A stretch of DNA of 64,000 nt from an uncultured Eubacteriales bacterium (GCA_902795275.1 CADBKQ010000026.1:55184-119183); one strand, 5' to 3'; positions 24,135-31,916 are shown, numbered from the stretch's first letter. Program-made: numbers and translations. The notes: a model not told the origin generated them from the letters alone.

Positions 24135-25583
24135 TTACAGCGGCAGGTTGCCGTGCTTCTTGGGCAGGTTCACGTCATGCTTGCTGGTCAGCACTTCCAG
24201 AGCGGCGATGATATATTTGCGGGTTTCGCGGGGCTCGATCACGTCGTCCACCACGCCCGCCTGGGCGGCGCACAGAGCGCCGTGCTTCTTCGCGTAGGCT
24301 TCTTCCAGGCTCTCGCGGCTTTCCCCGGCGTTGAGCTTTTCGCCGTCCAGGGTCTGCACCGCGGCCTGCGCGGTCAGGGGCGCGATCATGGCGGTGGGCC
24401 AGGCGTAGGATACGTCGGCAATCGCCCTGCCTCCCATGGCGACGTAGGCGGCGCCCACGGCGTCGCCGGTAAAGATGGCGATCTTGGGGCAGGTGGCTTC
24501 GGCGTAAGCGTAAATCAGCTCCGCGCCGCCGCGCAGCAGCGCGCCCTGATGGCTGGTCATGGGCACGGCCAGGCCGTCGGTGTTCACCAGGGACACCACG
24601 GGCAGGCCGAAGCAGTCGCACATCCGCACGAAGCGGGCGGCTTTGCGGGCATCCTGGGAGGTCAGGCGGCCGCTGTCCACCTTGTGGTCGTTGGCCACCA
24701 GGCCCACGGTGCGTCCGCCGATGCGGCACAGGGCAGTATGGATGGCGGGGCCGTAGCCCTTGTAGAATTCGATCACCTGATTGCCGTCGGCCAGATCAGC
24801 CATCAGCGCGGCGGCCTCGTCGGGATCGTCGCAGGCGGTGAGGCGGTTCAGGTCCTCGCCGTCGGCCAGGGGCGCGTCCTCCATATTGGAGGCGGGCAGT
24901 AGGTCGATCAGGGAGGTGATGAGGGCGAAAGCTTCGTCCTCGTTCTCGGCGGTCAGGGCCACCGCGCCCTGCGCGTCCATGGTTTCCGCGCCGAAGAGCT
25001 GCTGGGCGGTCTTGGCCCGGCCCTTTTCGCTGTTCATCACCTGGGCGGTGTGCAGCCGGATCTCGCCGGTCTTTTTCACTTCGATGTTCACGTCGCTCAG
25101 CTGGGTCATCATGGCGGCCAGACCGGCGCAGGGGCCGGCCACGCACGTGATGATGGGGCATACGCCGCTCAGCCGCGCCAGGGCGCTGAGAATTTCGGCG
25201 TAAGCGGGCAGGGCGTCCATGCCCTCTTCCAGCTTCACGCCCGCGCTGTCCAGCAGCGCCACGACGGGCGAGCCGGTCACCCGGGCCATGTTCAGGGTCT
25301 TGAGCGTCTTGGCCGCCTGGGCGGTGGTCATCGCGCCGCCGCAGGAAGCGTAGTCCTGGGCGAAGCAGTACACTGCCTGGCCGTTCACCGTGCCGCTGCC
25401 GGCCACGGCGTTGCCGTCCTTGCGCAGGGCGTCGATCTCCACGAAGCTGCCCGCGTCAAAGAGCTTGGCAACCCGCTCCCGCGCGGTGCTCTTGCCTTCG
25501 GCGTGCTGTTTCGCCACGCGCTCGGCGTCGCCGGTCAGGATCGCCGCCTTTTCCATGGCCAGGGCCTGCAATCTTTCAGACAT
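24135..25583 (-). CDS. mmdA: Acyl-CoA carboxyltransferase (methylmalonyl-CoA decarboxylase alpha / 12S type)
   Basis: 482 residues taking ATG 25583, 6 bp after AAAGGA; the frame extends to 25739 without better sites. Two crotonase-like carboxyltransferase halves. The oxyanion Gly pairs are seen in GAMTTAQAAK and in ALLRGGAELIYA, and MGGRAIADVSYAWP belongs to the second active site. It transfers CO2 from an acyl-CoA (methylmalonyl-, glutaconyl- or malonyl-CoA) to biotin. First gene of the cluster; methylmalonyl-CoA is the likeliest substrate by context. Its presence beside oadA is the main peculiarity of the locus. Confidence 0.9.
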   Translation of the reverse strand: MSERLQALAMEKAAILTGDAERVAKQHAEGKSTARERVAKLFDAGSFVEIDALRKDGNAVAGSGTVNGQAVYCFAQDYASCGGAMTTAQAAKTLKTLNMARVTGSPVVALLDSAGVKLEEGMDALPAYAEILSALARLSGVCPIITCVAGPCAGLAAMMTQLSDVNIEVKKTGEIRLHTAQVMNSEKGRAKTAQQLFGAETMDAQGAVALTAENEDEAFALITSLIDLLPASNMEDAPLADGEDLNRLTACDDPDEAAALMADLADGNQVIEFYKGYGPAIHTALCRIGGRTVGLVANDHKVDSGRLTSQDARKAARFVRMCDCFGLPVVSLVNTDGLAVPMTSHQGALLRGGAELIYAYAEATCPKIAIFTGDAVGAAYVAMGGRAIADVSYAWPTAMIAPLTAQAAVQTLDGEKLNAGESRESLEEAYAKKHGALCAAQAGVVDDVIEPRETRKYIIAALEVLTSKHDVNLPKKHGNLPL

Positions 25584-25820
25584 TTCCAATCCTTTTTCCC
25601 CCATTCTCCTGTAATATTGGTGATGAAGGTTTTGAAATAAATATTTCATGGCGTTTCTTTCCGCTTTTTTCCCAACAAGTACAAGTCGGGAAGACGGCAA
25701 AAAAGAAAGCCTCAACCTAACCCAAATTCTCCTATTCAACAGAAATCATCCTTTTCCTGCCTGTTTGAAAAATTTTGTCGTGATTCAGATAATGGACATG
25801 AAGGGGAATTAAATCACTAT

Positions 25821-26007
25821 CCAAAAGCCTTCCCCTTGAGGGGAAGGTGGGCCGCGCGGAACAAAGATGGAGAGAGCGACCAAGTCCATTCGCGCGGCTC
25901 GGATGAGGTGGCCCCGCTGAACAACACAAAAGTCGCATGTTGCAAAGCCGACGCGACACCTCATCCGGCGCTACGCGCCACCTTCCCCTCAAGGGGAAGG
26001 CTTTTGG
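25821..26007. repeat. 187-bp MITE-like element with perfect 30-bp ends
   Basis: Positions 25821-25850 and 25978-26007 are exact inverted copies, starting CCAAAAGCCTTCCCC. A second inner inverted pair is CGGATGAGGTG against CACCTCATCCG. No reading frame is evident inside. It occupies the middle of the 582-bp gap between mmdA and the glycosidase gene; the rest of the gap holds the heptamer array and no clear promoter. Confidence 0.85.
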
Positions 26008-26021
26008 GGTGTCCCCTCTCC

Positions 26022-26049
26022 CTATTGCCTAATGCCTATTGCCTAATGC
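26022..26049. repeat. Heptanucleotide tandem array
   Basis: CTATTGC and CTAATGC alternate twice, four heptamers in all, starting 15 bp after the MITE-like element. Only one orientation is present here. Confidence 0.8.
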
Positions 26050-26165
26050 CTTCATGACTGAAAATGCCCTATAAACAACATCAAACATTTTAGGTTATTT
26101 TAAGCTTTCTCTGCTATCCTGTCATCGTCGGAAGGAAAAGCCGGATGGCAAAGGAGGGAAAACCC

Positions 26166-27305
26166 ATGAAAAAAACAAAGCATCGGGTGATTCGGAATAT
26201 ATTGATTGACATGATTTGCGCCGGTATCGCGCTGGTCGTTTTCGCCCTGTTCCATCATGTGCTGCCCCGGGAACAGCAGAGCGTGGGCATCGTGATCCAG
26301 AACCCTTATAAAACGGAAGCGCCCGCCGGAAACGGCAGCAGCCTGGCCCTGCCGGAGGATACAATATACATCGCCTCCGCCAGCGTCAGCGACAGCGGCC
26401 TGAGCCTGTCCGCTCGGAACAATCGGGGCAAACCGAACAATCCGGGCCGCGGCGGGATGAACGGCATGAGCGGCAAGGGCGGCAGCGCCCTGAGTGAAAG
26501 CGGCGATATTGTGGAAGAAACCGATGACACGCCCATCGCCGAGAAGTTCGCTGACAAGTACACCGACACCGTGGTGGTGACGGACAACAGCTATTCCAGC
26601 CCGGACATCTCCATCACCGTTACCGAGGAAACCACCGCCAACGGGCGCATCACCTACTACCTGGCGGACATTTACGTGCGGGACATTACCTGCTTCCAGT
26701 CCGCCCTGGCCCGCGGCACCTACGGCAGCGGCTACCGGGACAGCATATCCGACATGGCGGCGCTGAGCAACGCGCTGGTGGCCATCAATGGCGACTACTA
26801 CGGCAACACTAACGAGGGCGTGGTGATCCGCAACGGCGTCATTTACCGCGCCAACCGCACCAACTGCGACGTGTGCGTGCTGTACTATGATGGGCGCATG
26901 GAGGTGATGCCCGGCAGCGCCTTCGACATGCAGCAGGCCATCAACGACGGCGCGTGGCAGGCCTGGACCTTCGGCCCCGCTCTGCTGGATACCGACGGCA
27001 GCGTGCTCACCAGCTTCGCCAGCACGGGCCGCATCATCTCCGCCAATCCTCGCACCGCCATCGGTTACTATGAGCCGGGCCACTACTGCATGGTGGTGGT
27101 GGACGGGCGCGGAGCCTCCGCGGGCATCACCCTGCCCGACCTGTCCCAATTGTTCTATGACCTGGGCTGCACCGCCGCCTACAACTTAGACGGGGGCAAC
27201 TCCTCCATCATGGTCTGGCAGGACGCGGTCATCAACGACCCCTCCGGCGGCGGCCGGGAGAGCAGCGACGCGCTGCTGATTGCGGAGGTGAACAGCTATG
27301 ACTAA
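26166..27305 (+). CDS. Membrane-anchored phosphodiester glycosidase (NAGPA domain)
   Basis: 379 residues from ATG 26166, 8 bp after AAGGAGGG. One membrane helix (~12-32), a Gly/Asn/Ser-rich spacer, then a NAGPA/DUF2233 domain (~150-379) with AINGDYYG, NPRTAIGYY and NLDGGNSSIM. The family includes the mammalian uncovering enzyme and bacterial exopolysaccharide proteins, and cleaves GlcNAc-1-phosphodiesters or related links; an action on cell-wall or exported polysaccharide is inferred. A paralogue lies at 36718. It overlaps the next small gene by 8 bp. Confidence 0.88.
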   Translation: MKKTKHRVIRNILIDMICAGIALVVFALFHHVLPREQQSVGIVIQNPYKTEAPAGNGSSLALPEDTIYIASASVSDSGLSLSARNNRGKPNNPGRGGMNGMSGKGGSALSESGDIVEETDDTPIAEKFADKYTDTVVVTDNSYSSPDISITVTEETTANGRITYYLADIYVRDITCFQSALARGTYGSGYRDSISDMAALSNALVAINGDYYGNTNEGVVIRNGVIYRANRTNCDVCVLYYDGRMEVMPGSAFDMQQAINDGAWQAWTFGPALLDTDGSVLTSFASTGRIISANPRTAIGYYEPGHYCMVVVDGRGASAGITLPDLSQLFYDLGCTAAYNLDGGNSSIMVWQDAVINDPSGGGRESSDALLIAEVNSYD

Positions 27306-27498
27306 GCTTCGCGCCATCCTGCGCCACACCACGGTGATTTTAGCGCTCATGTTCCTGGTGTTCCTGGTGCTGGATCAGTTCAACCCCATGATGAACTTTA
27401 TCGACAACAGCATTTCCCGCTGGCTGCTGGCCGGACTGTGCGTCAGCGGATGCGCCCAAAGCGTTCTTTCCTGGGCGCTGGACAAAAAGGAGGAATGA
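27298..27498 (+). CDS. Small two-helix membrane protein
   Basis: 66 residues with two hydrophobic segments, ~10-27 and ~40-58, and a charged DKKEE tail. It overlaps the NAGPA gene by 8 bp, so translation is coupled. No family is recognised; it may be an accessory of the glycosidase. Confidence 0.65.
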   Translation: MTKLRAILRHTTVILALMFLVFLVLDQFNPMMNFIDNSISRWLLAGLCVSGCAQSVLSWALDKKEE

Positions 27499-27501
27499 GC
27501 C

Positions 27502-27582
27502 ATGGAAACCAAACCGTCTCTCTCCGTCCTCTGCGCCTGCCTCATCATCATCGGTTCCCTGGCGCTGAGAATCATCGTGTAA
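27502..27582 (+). CDS. 26-residue single-helix membrane peptide
   Basis: Starts ATG 27502 at 8 bp after AAAGGAGG, which lies in the end of the previous gene. It encodes METKPSLS, then an 18-residue hydrophobic helix ending in RIIV. The strong ribosome site, tight spacing and a terminator directly after it support a real small gene. Function unknown. Confidence 0.55.
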   Translation: METKPSLSVLCACLIIIGSLALRIIV

Positions 27583-27585
27583 ACC

Positions 27586-27620
27586 AAGGGCCGCCGTCCA
27601 AACGGACAGCGGCCCCTTTG
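27586..27620. terminator. Terminator after the glycosidase operon
   Basis: AAGGGCCGCCGTCC pairs with GGACAGCGGCCCCTT around a 3-nt loop, followed by TTTGTTT. It also faces the convergent anti-sigma-like gene. Confidence 0.8.
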
Positions 27621-27629
27621 TTTGTGTTG

Positions 27630-28520
27630 TCAGCCGTTCGCGGCCAGGCCGGAATCGTAGAGGATGTCCTCGATGACGCCGGTATTCAGGTTGACCGTCA
27701 CCCAATACTGACCGTCTTTTTCGTGGAAAGTATCATCCTCGCCCTGCCAGAGCCAGAAGAGCATGTGGGCTTCGGGCTGGCCCTCCTGCCAGGTAATAAA
27801 GGTGCTGTCCGGCTCGAAGTTCAGCTTTTTGCTCTGATCTTCGGTCAGCGCGTATTCCTGGCAGATGGCTTCCCGGGCAAGGTCGGACGCGGCCTGGTGT
27901 TCCGCTGTCCAGACAATGGGCATGGGGGTGGGGGAATCGGAAGCAACAGGCAGGGGAGTAGGGTAGGCTTTCGGCTGGATGGTGCCCGCTTCTATCAATT
28001 GCTGCATGGCGTTGTCATAGTCATAGGAAAGCAGGCGCAGCTGTTCCGCCCCGAACGCTTCCGCTTTTAGCCCGCCGCTGGTGTCCTTGCCGTCGTTGGA
28101 CCAGCTCGCTTTCGCTCGATTGTCCTTTACCTCCACGGTGTATTCGCCCATCTGTTCCGCCGGGAGGCCGTTTTCGCCGGGTACGGAATAGGTCACTGTG
28201 GCGGTTCCGTCGCCGTGCTGTTCAACCTGCCGGTAAAAGAGGCTGAGAATATCCGGCGTGATGCCGTACTGCTGTTCCATGGCCTGGTTCGCCAGGCGCA
28301 CAGCGCTGTACCGGGGCGAGAACATCAGCCCTTCCGCGATCGCTACCGCCGCGACGCACAGCACCGCCAGCGCCAGAACGACGGTAAATGACACTTTTTT
28401 CTTCATGGGTTTTTCCTCCTCACGGACGGCGTTCAGCACCTTGCGGCGCGACGCTTCGTCCCACACGAGCCCGGAAAGGCGGCGGTCAACGAGCTCCTTG
28501 AAATCTTCATTCTTCATCAT
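27630..28520 (-). CDS. Anti-sigma-factor-like membrane protein
   Basis: 296 residues. Cytoplasmic N-terminus (~1-42) with EDFKELVDRRLSGLVWDEASR, one membrane helix (~43-63) and an external region with two PepSY-like segments (NAMQQLIEAG..., YWVTVNLNTGVIED). A single helix after a short cytoplasmic head, and a 14-bp overlap with an ECF sigma gene, make it the probable anti-sigma factor. The external domain would be the sensor. No known family beyond this layout. Confidence 0.7.
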   Translation of the reverse strand: MMKNEDFKELVDRRLSGLVWDEASRRKVLNAVREEEKPMKKKVSFTVVLALAVLCVAAVAIAEGLMFSPRYSAVRLANQAMEQQYGITPDILSLFYRQVEQHGDGTATVTYSVPGENGLPAEQMGEYTVEVKDNRAKASWSNDGKDTSGGLKAEAFGAEQLRLLSYDYDNAMQQLIEAGTIQPKAYPTPLPVASDSPTPMPIVWTAEHQAASDLAREAICQEYALTEDQSKKLNFEPDSTFITWQEGQPEAHMLFWLWQGEDDTFHEKDGQYWVTVNLNTGVIEDILYDSGLAANG

Positions 28521-29016
28521 ACCACTCCTTCAGCCTGTCCCGGAGGATTGCGTTGGCGCGGTTCAGCCGGGAGCGAACCTTGCCCGTGGACAGCCGCAGC
28601 GCGCTTGCGACTTCTTTCAGCTTCAATCCCTGATAATACCGGAGAAGAACCACCTCCCGGTATTTGGCGGGCAGGCCCATGACCTCCGTCAGCACGGTGT
28701 CGTCGGGAAACGCAAAGGGGACGGGTGTTTCGGGCAGCTTGTCCAAAGCGATCCGGCTCTGGTGGCGAAACCACGCGGTTCTCAGCATGTCCCGGCTTAC
28801 GTTCATGGCGATGGTGGCAAGCCAGGTTTTCTCCGAGCAATCCCCGCGAAAATCATGCAAATGCCGGTATGCCTTGAGGAATGTTTCCTGCACAGCGTCC
28901 TGCGCCAGGTCCGCGTCCTTGAGATACAGGGCGCACATCCGTAATAGGCCGCTGCCGTACTGCTCCATCAGCCGGGCGATTTCTTCCCGGCTGTTCCCTC
29001 CGCTTCCGTTCGGCAC
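28507..29016 (-). CDS. ECF-type RNA polymerase sigma factor
   Basis: 169 residues from GTG 29016, 8 bp after AAAGGAG; an upstream ATG at 29034 contains this ribosome site and is unlikely. Region 2 with DLAQDAVQETFLKAYRHL (~30-50) and region 4 with YREVVLLRYYQGLKLKEVA and the recognition helix LSTGKVRSRLNRA are complete. It directs transcription of a small regulon under control of the overlapping downstream gene. No matching target promoter was identified here. Confidence 0.92.
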   Translation of the reverse strand: MPNGSGGNSREEIARLMEQYGSGLLRMCALYLKDADLAQDAVQETFLKAYRHLHDFRGDCSEKTWLATIAMNVSRDMLRTAWFRHQSRIALDKLPETPVPFAFPDDTVLTEVMGLPAKYREVVLLRYYQGLKLKEVASALRLSTGKVRSRLNRANAILRDRLKEWYDEE

Positions 29017-29074
29017 GCTACCAACTCCTTTCATAGAATTAGACGAGGCAAATAGAAAAAAGTGCTGGCTTTCA

Positions 29075-29107
29075 GAAAAAGAAAAAGCGCCGGAACAATC
29101 CGACGCT
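29075..29107 (-). terminator. Terminator of rpsF-ssb-rpsR
   Basis: Minus-strand AGCGTCGGA pairs with TCCGGCGCT around a 4-nt loop, followed by TTTTTCTTTTT. Confidence 0.85.
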
Positions 29108-29123
29108 TGTTTGAACAAAATGA

Positions 29124-29378
29124 TCAGTCCACCGTGTAGGGCAGCAGCGCGATGGCACGGGCGCGCTTGATGGCCTCGCTCAGCTGGCGCTGATGCTTGG
29201 CGCAGTTGCCGGTCATACGGCGGGGCAGGATCTTGCCGCGTTCGTTGATGGAACGGCGCAGGCGGTTGACATCCTTATAATCAATGTATTCAATCTTGCT
29301 CACGCAGAAATCGCACACCTTGCGGCGGGGGCGTTTTCCACGGGGACGGGGGCGCTTTTCGCCACGATCTTCAGACAT
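29124..29378 (-). CDS. rpsR: Ribosomal protein bS18
   Basis: 84 residues, basic N-terminus rich in Arg/Pro, then the S18 core [23 protein letters not shown] and the [10 protein letters not shown] block. Cys22 and Cys25 form a zinc-ribbon-like CxxC. Binds the platform of the 30S subunit as a dimer with bS6. Third gene of the classic rpsF-ssb-rpsR operon, 42 bp after ssb. Confidence 0.97.
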   Translation of the reverse strand: MSEDRGEKRPRPRGKRPRRKVCDFCVSKIEYIDYKDVNRLRRSINERGKILPRRMTGNCAKHQRQLSEAIKRARAIALLPYTVD

Positions 29379-29420
29379 AATCGTTTTCCTCCTTCATTTC
29401 ATGATTTCCGTTGAAGGTTC

Positions 29421-29885
29421 TCAGAAAGGCAGTTCTTCTTCGTCCACCTGCACGAATCCGCCGCCCTGGGGCTGGTTGCCGTAGTTGGCGGGAGCCGGCG
29501 CAGCGGGCCGGGCTGCGGGAGCCGCAGCGGGGGCGCTGTAGCCGCCCATGTCGCCCTGTTCGCTCTTGGGCGTCAGGAATTCCACGTCGTCGGCCTGCAC
29601 TTCCAGGCTGGCGCGGGTCTGGCCGTCGCTGCCCACGTAGGTGCGGCAGGAAACGGAACCGATCACGTTCACCTTGCGGCCTTTGGCGAGATACTTGGCG
29701 CAGTTTTCACCCAGCTGCCGCCATGCGCTGACGCGGAAGAAATCCGCTTCGGGCTGGCCCGCTTCCGCATTGCTGCGGCGACGGCGGTTGACGGCGATGG
29801 TGAAAGAGCACACGGAGTCTCCGTTCGGCGTGCTGCGCAGTTCGGGATCACGGGTCAGATTGCCAATCAGAAATACCTTGTTCAT
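29421..29885 (-). CDS. ssb: Single-stranded DNA-binding protein
   Basis: 154 residues: OB-fold (~1-108) starting MNKVFLIGNLTRDPEL, then a Gly/Ala/Pro/Gln linker and the acidic tip EEELPF that recruits replication and repair proteins. Length and tail are normal. It lies between rpsF (14 bp upstream) and rpsR. Confidence 0.97.
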   Translation of the reverse strand: MNKVFLIGNLTRDPELRSTPNGDSVCSFTIAVNRRRRSNAEAGQPEADFFRVSAWRQLGENCAKYLAKGRKVNVIGSVSCRTYVGSDGQTRASLEVQADDVEFLTPKSEQGDMGGYSAPAAAPAARPAAPAPANYGNQPQGGGFVQVDEEELPF

Positions 29886-29899
29886 CTTCGCTCCTCCAA

Positions 29900-30310
29900 T
29901 TATTCAGCGGCAGGAGTTTCCACAGGGGCTTCAGCAGCGGGAGTCTCTTCCACGGCGGGAGCAGCGGGAGCTGCGGGCGCCACGGGCGCGGGACGCACAA
30001 CGCGGGGCTTGATGCCCACTTTGCGCTCGATCTGCTTGATCACCTGATAGCGAATGACGCTGTCGGAAATCTGAAGGTTGCGCTCCAGTTCCTTGGGAAG
30101 GTCAGCCTCGGCCTGGAAGTTCACCAGCACGTAATAGCCCTCGGTCTTATAGTCGATGGCATAGGCCAGGCGCTTCCTGCCCCACTCCTCCACCTTGTCC
30201 ACAGAGCCGCCGTTGCCGGTGATCAGCTCGTTGAAACGGGCAATGAGAGTCTTGCGGGCTTCGTCTTCCACAGCAGGGTCGATGATGTACACCACTTCAT
30301 ACTTGTTCAT
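29900..30310 (-). CDS. rpsF: Ribosomal protein bS6
   Basis: 136 residues from ATG 30310 after GAGGAGGTG. The S6 ferredoxin-like core (~1-97) starts MNKYEVVYIIDP. A C-terminal extension of ~35 residues is almost only Ala, Pro, Val and Glu, longer than in most bS6 proteins. The leader before it can form three competing hairpins. Confidence 0.95.
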   Translation of the reverse strand: MNKYEVVYIIDPAVEDEARKTLIARFNELITGNGGSVDKVEEWGRKRLAYAIDYKTEGYYVLVNFQAEADLPKELERNLQISDSVIRYQVIKQIERKVGIKPRVVRPAPVAPAAPAAPAVEETPAAEAPVETPAAE

Positions 30311-30330
30311 TGTTTCTTTCACCTCCTCAT

Positions 30331-30367
30331 GGACGTATGGCGTCCTATCCTTGTAGGACGCAAGGAT
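30331..30367 (-). promoter_or_regulatory. Switch-like leader structure of rpsF
   Basis: Three stems can form in the RNA: A, ATCCTTG/CAAGGAT (30347-30367); B, GCGTCCTA/TAGGACGC (30340-30361); C, GGACG/CGTCC (30331-30345). B excludes A and C, while A and C can coexist. It lies between the promoter and the ribosome site, where S6:S18 autoregulation acts in other bacteria. Confidence 0.55.
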
Positions 30368-30380
30368 GTGCCAATTAAAT

Positions 30381-30409
30381 ATTTTACACGATTTCCGCAA
30401 AAAATGCAA
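30381..30409 (-). promoter_or_regulatory. Promoter of the rpsF operon
   Basis: Minus-strand TTGCAT (30409-30404), 17-bp spacer, TAAAAT (30386-30381). Confidence 0.55.
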
Positions 30410-30453
30410 GACCTGTTTTCAAAAAAATTTGTGTTTTTTCGCGAGGGGTTTTA

Positions 30454-30462
30454 TGTTATACT
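30454..30462 (+). promoter_or_regulatory. Extended -10 promoter before the RNase Z gene
   Basis: TGTTATACT, an extended -10 form with only a T-rich stretch at the -35 position. The inverted heptamer arrays follow immediately and would be transcribed. Confidence 0.45.
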
Positions 30463-30470
30463 GTTTTTGT

Positions 30471-30583
30471 AGTTTCAGTTCTAAGTTCTTAGTTCTAAGT
30501 TCTAAGCTTTTTGTGCCATTGATTCAGACGATCTCAGATATAAACACATTGAACTTAGAACTTGAAACTCAGAACTTAGAACT
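30471..30583. repeat. Second inverted pair of heptanucleotide arrays
   Basis: AGTTCTA-type heptamers fill 30477-30504 (four, one with a final T), preceded by a partial unit. CTTAGAA/CTTGAAA/CTCAGAA heptamers in the opposite sense fill 30554-30581. The design equals that at 1244-1381 but with a different unit. It lies in the leader of the RNase Z gene. Confidence 0.85.
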
Positions 30584-30597
30584 ATTTCCTAAACGAG

Positions 30598-31533
30598 GTG
30601 ATTCTCCTGCTGGACGTGACGCTGCTGGGCACCGCCGCCCTGATGCCCATTCCCGACCGGGCGCTGACCGCCGCCGTGCTGGCCTGCGCCGGGCGCTCGA
30701 TTCTATTTGACTGCGGCGAAGGCACCCAGACCGCCGCAAGAAAAGCGGGCGTCAGCCTGATGAGCATGGACCTGATCGCCCTCACCCACTTTCACGGGGA
30801 CCACATCTTCGGTCTGCCGGGCTTATTGCAGACCTTGGGCGTGCAGGGGCGCACGGGCCCCTTGTTCCTTCTTGGCCCCGCTGGCATCCGGGAGGAGCTT
30901 TCGCCCATCCTGCGTTTAGCGGGCGGGCTGCCCTATCCGGTGCTGCTGGGGGAAAAGAACGACGGCGGCGTGATCCTTCGGGATTTGCATAAAGCCTGGC
31001 CCAAGGAAGCGCGGCTGCGGGTCTTTCCCACGGAGCACCGGGTGGTCAGCCTGTGCTATGCTTTCACCCTGGACAGGCCGCCGGAATTCCTGCCGGAAAA
31101 AGCCAAGGCGCTGAATGTGCCTGTGCAATTCTGGAAAACCTTGCAGCACGGGGAAGCGGTGTCCGTGGATGGCCGGGAGGTGCAACCGGAAGAGGTGCTT
31201 GGCTCGCCGCGCAAGGGCTTGAAGTTTGTCTTTTCCGGAGATACCGTACCCTGCGATGGGCTGAGAACCGCCGCCCGGGACGCCGACCTGCTCATCAGCG
31301 AAGCCACCTACGGCGACAGCGACCAGGCCCAGACCGCCCGGGAACATGGCCACATGACCTTCGCCCAGGCCGCGCAGCTTGCCGCCGAGGCAAACGCCAA
31401 GCGCCTCTGGCTGGCCCACTACTCCCAGATGATCGAGAACCCCGAAGACTATATCGACAACGCCCGCGAGTATTTCCCGGACGTTGTCTGCGGCGCGGAT
31501 GGGATGAAGATCACCTTGAAGTTTGAAGCATGA
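30598..31533 (+). CDS. rnz: Ribonuclease Z (tRNA 3'-end processing)
   Basis: 311 residues as drawn from GTG 30598. The start is uncertain: GAGGTG at 30595-30600 looks like the ribosome site itself, and a CTG at 30607 would give MLDVTLLGT, the usual RNase Z beginning. Metallo-beta-lactamase fold with LTHFHGDHIFG (zinc ligands), the FSGDT Asp and the later His in GHMTFAQAA and AHYSQ. It removes 3' trailers of tRNA precursors. Confidence 0.9.
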   Translation: MILLLDVTLLGTAALMPIPDRALTAAVLACAGRSILFDCGEGTQTAARKAGVSLMSMDLIALTHFHGDHIFGLPGLLQTLGVQGRTGPLFLLGPAGIREELSPILRLAGGLPYPVLLGEKNDGGVILRDLHKAWPKEARLRVFPTEHRVVSLCYAFTLDRPPEFLPEKAKALNVPVQFWKTLQHGEAVSVDGREVQPEEVLGSPRKGLKFVFSGDTVPCDGLRTAARDADLLISEATYGDSDQAQTAREHGHMTFAQAAQLAAEANAKRLWLAHYSQMIENPEDYIDNAREYFPDVVCGADGMKITLKFEA

Positions 31534-31545
31534 GCAATGACGAAA

Positions 31546-31883
31546 CAGGGGGCTTCTTCAGCCCCCTAAACCCCTGAACCAGAGGGTTTCACCCTCTGGA
31601 CTCCAGCAGGCGATTTTTCAAGTTTGGCAGAGAAAACTACTTTCGCCTGCCGCGCTGGGGTTTACGAAAGATTGAGGGCTTCTGGCCCAAGAAAGCCGGG
31701 AAAATCCCCAGGGGGAAAGCTCACTTTCCCCTGGGGATTATTCCCAGGCTTTCCCCGGATGCAAAGCATCCGGGTTGGCGGCTTCGCCGCCGGGCCAGAA
31801 GCACATAAGCAACATCCGCTATTGCGGGTCCAGGGTACTCAGTACCCTGGTGGGGTGCGGGGCAACGCCCCGCCGTCCCCTTT
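31546..31883. repeat. Modular dispersed repeat, copy B (core inverted)
   Basis: The left arm (31546-31615) has GGGGGCT/AGCCCCC and CCAGAGGGT/ACCCTCTGG. The right arm (31828-31883) has CCAGGGTAC/GTACCCTGG and CGGGGC/GCCCCG. The core 31651-31806 is in reverse orientation relative to copies A and C: it runs from CGCTGGGGTTTACGAAAG to GGCCAGAAGCACA. It fills the 383-bp gap before xth. Confidence 0.8.
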
Positions 31884-31916
31884 GCTGCTGATAAAAAATA
31901 CAAAGGAGAAACGCCA

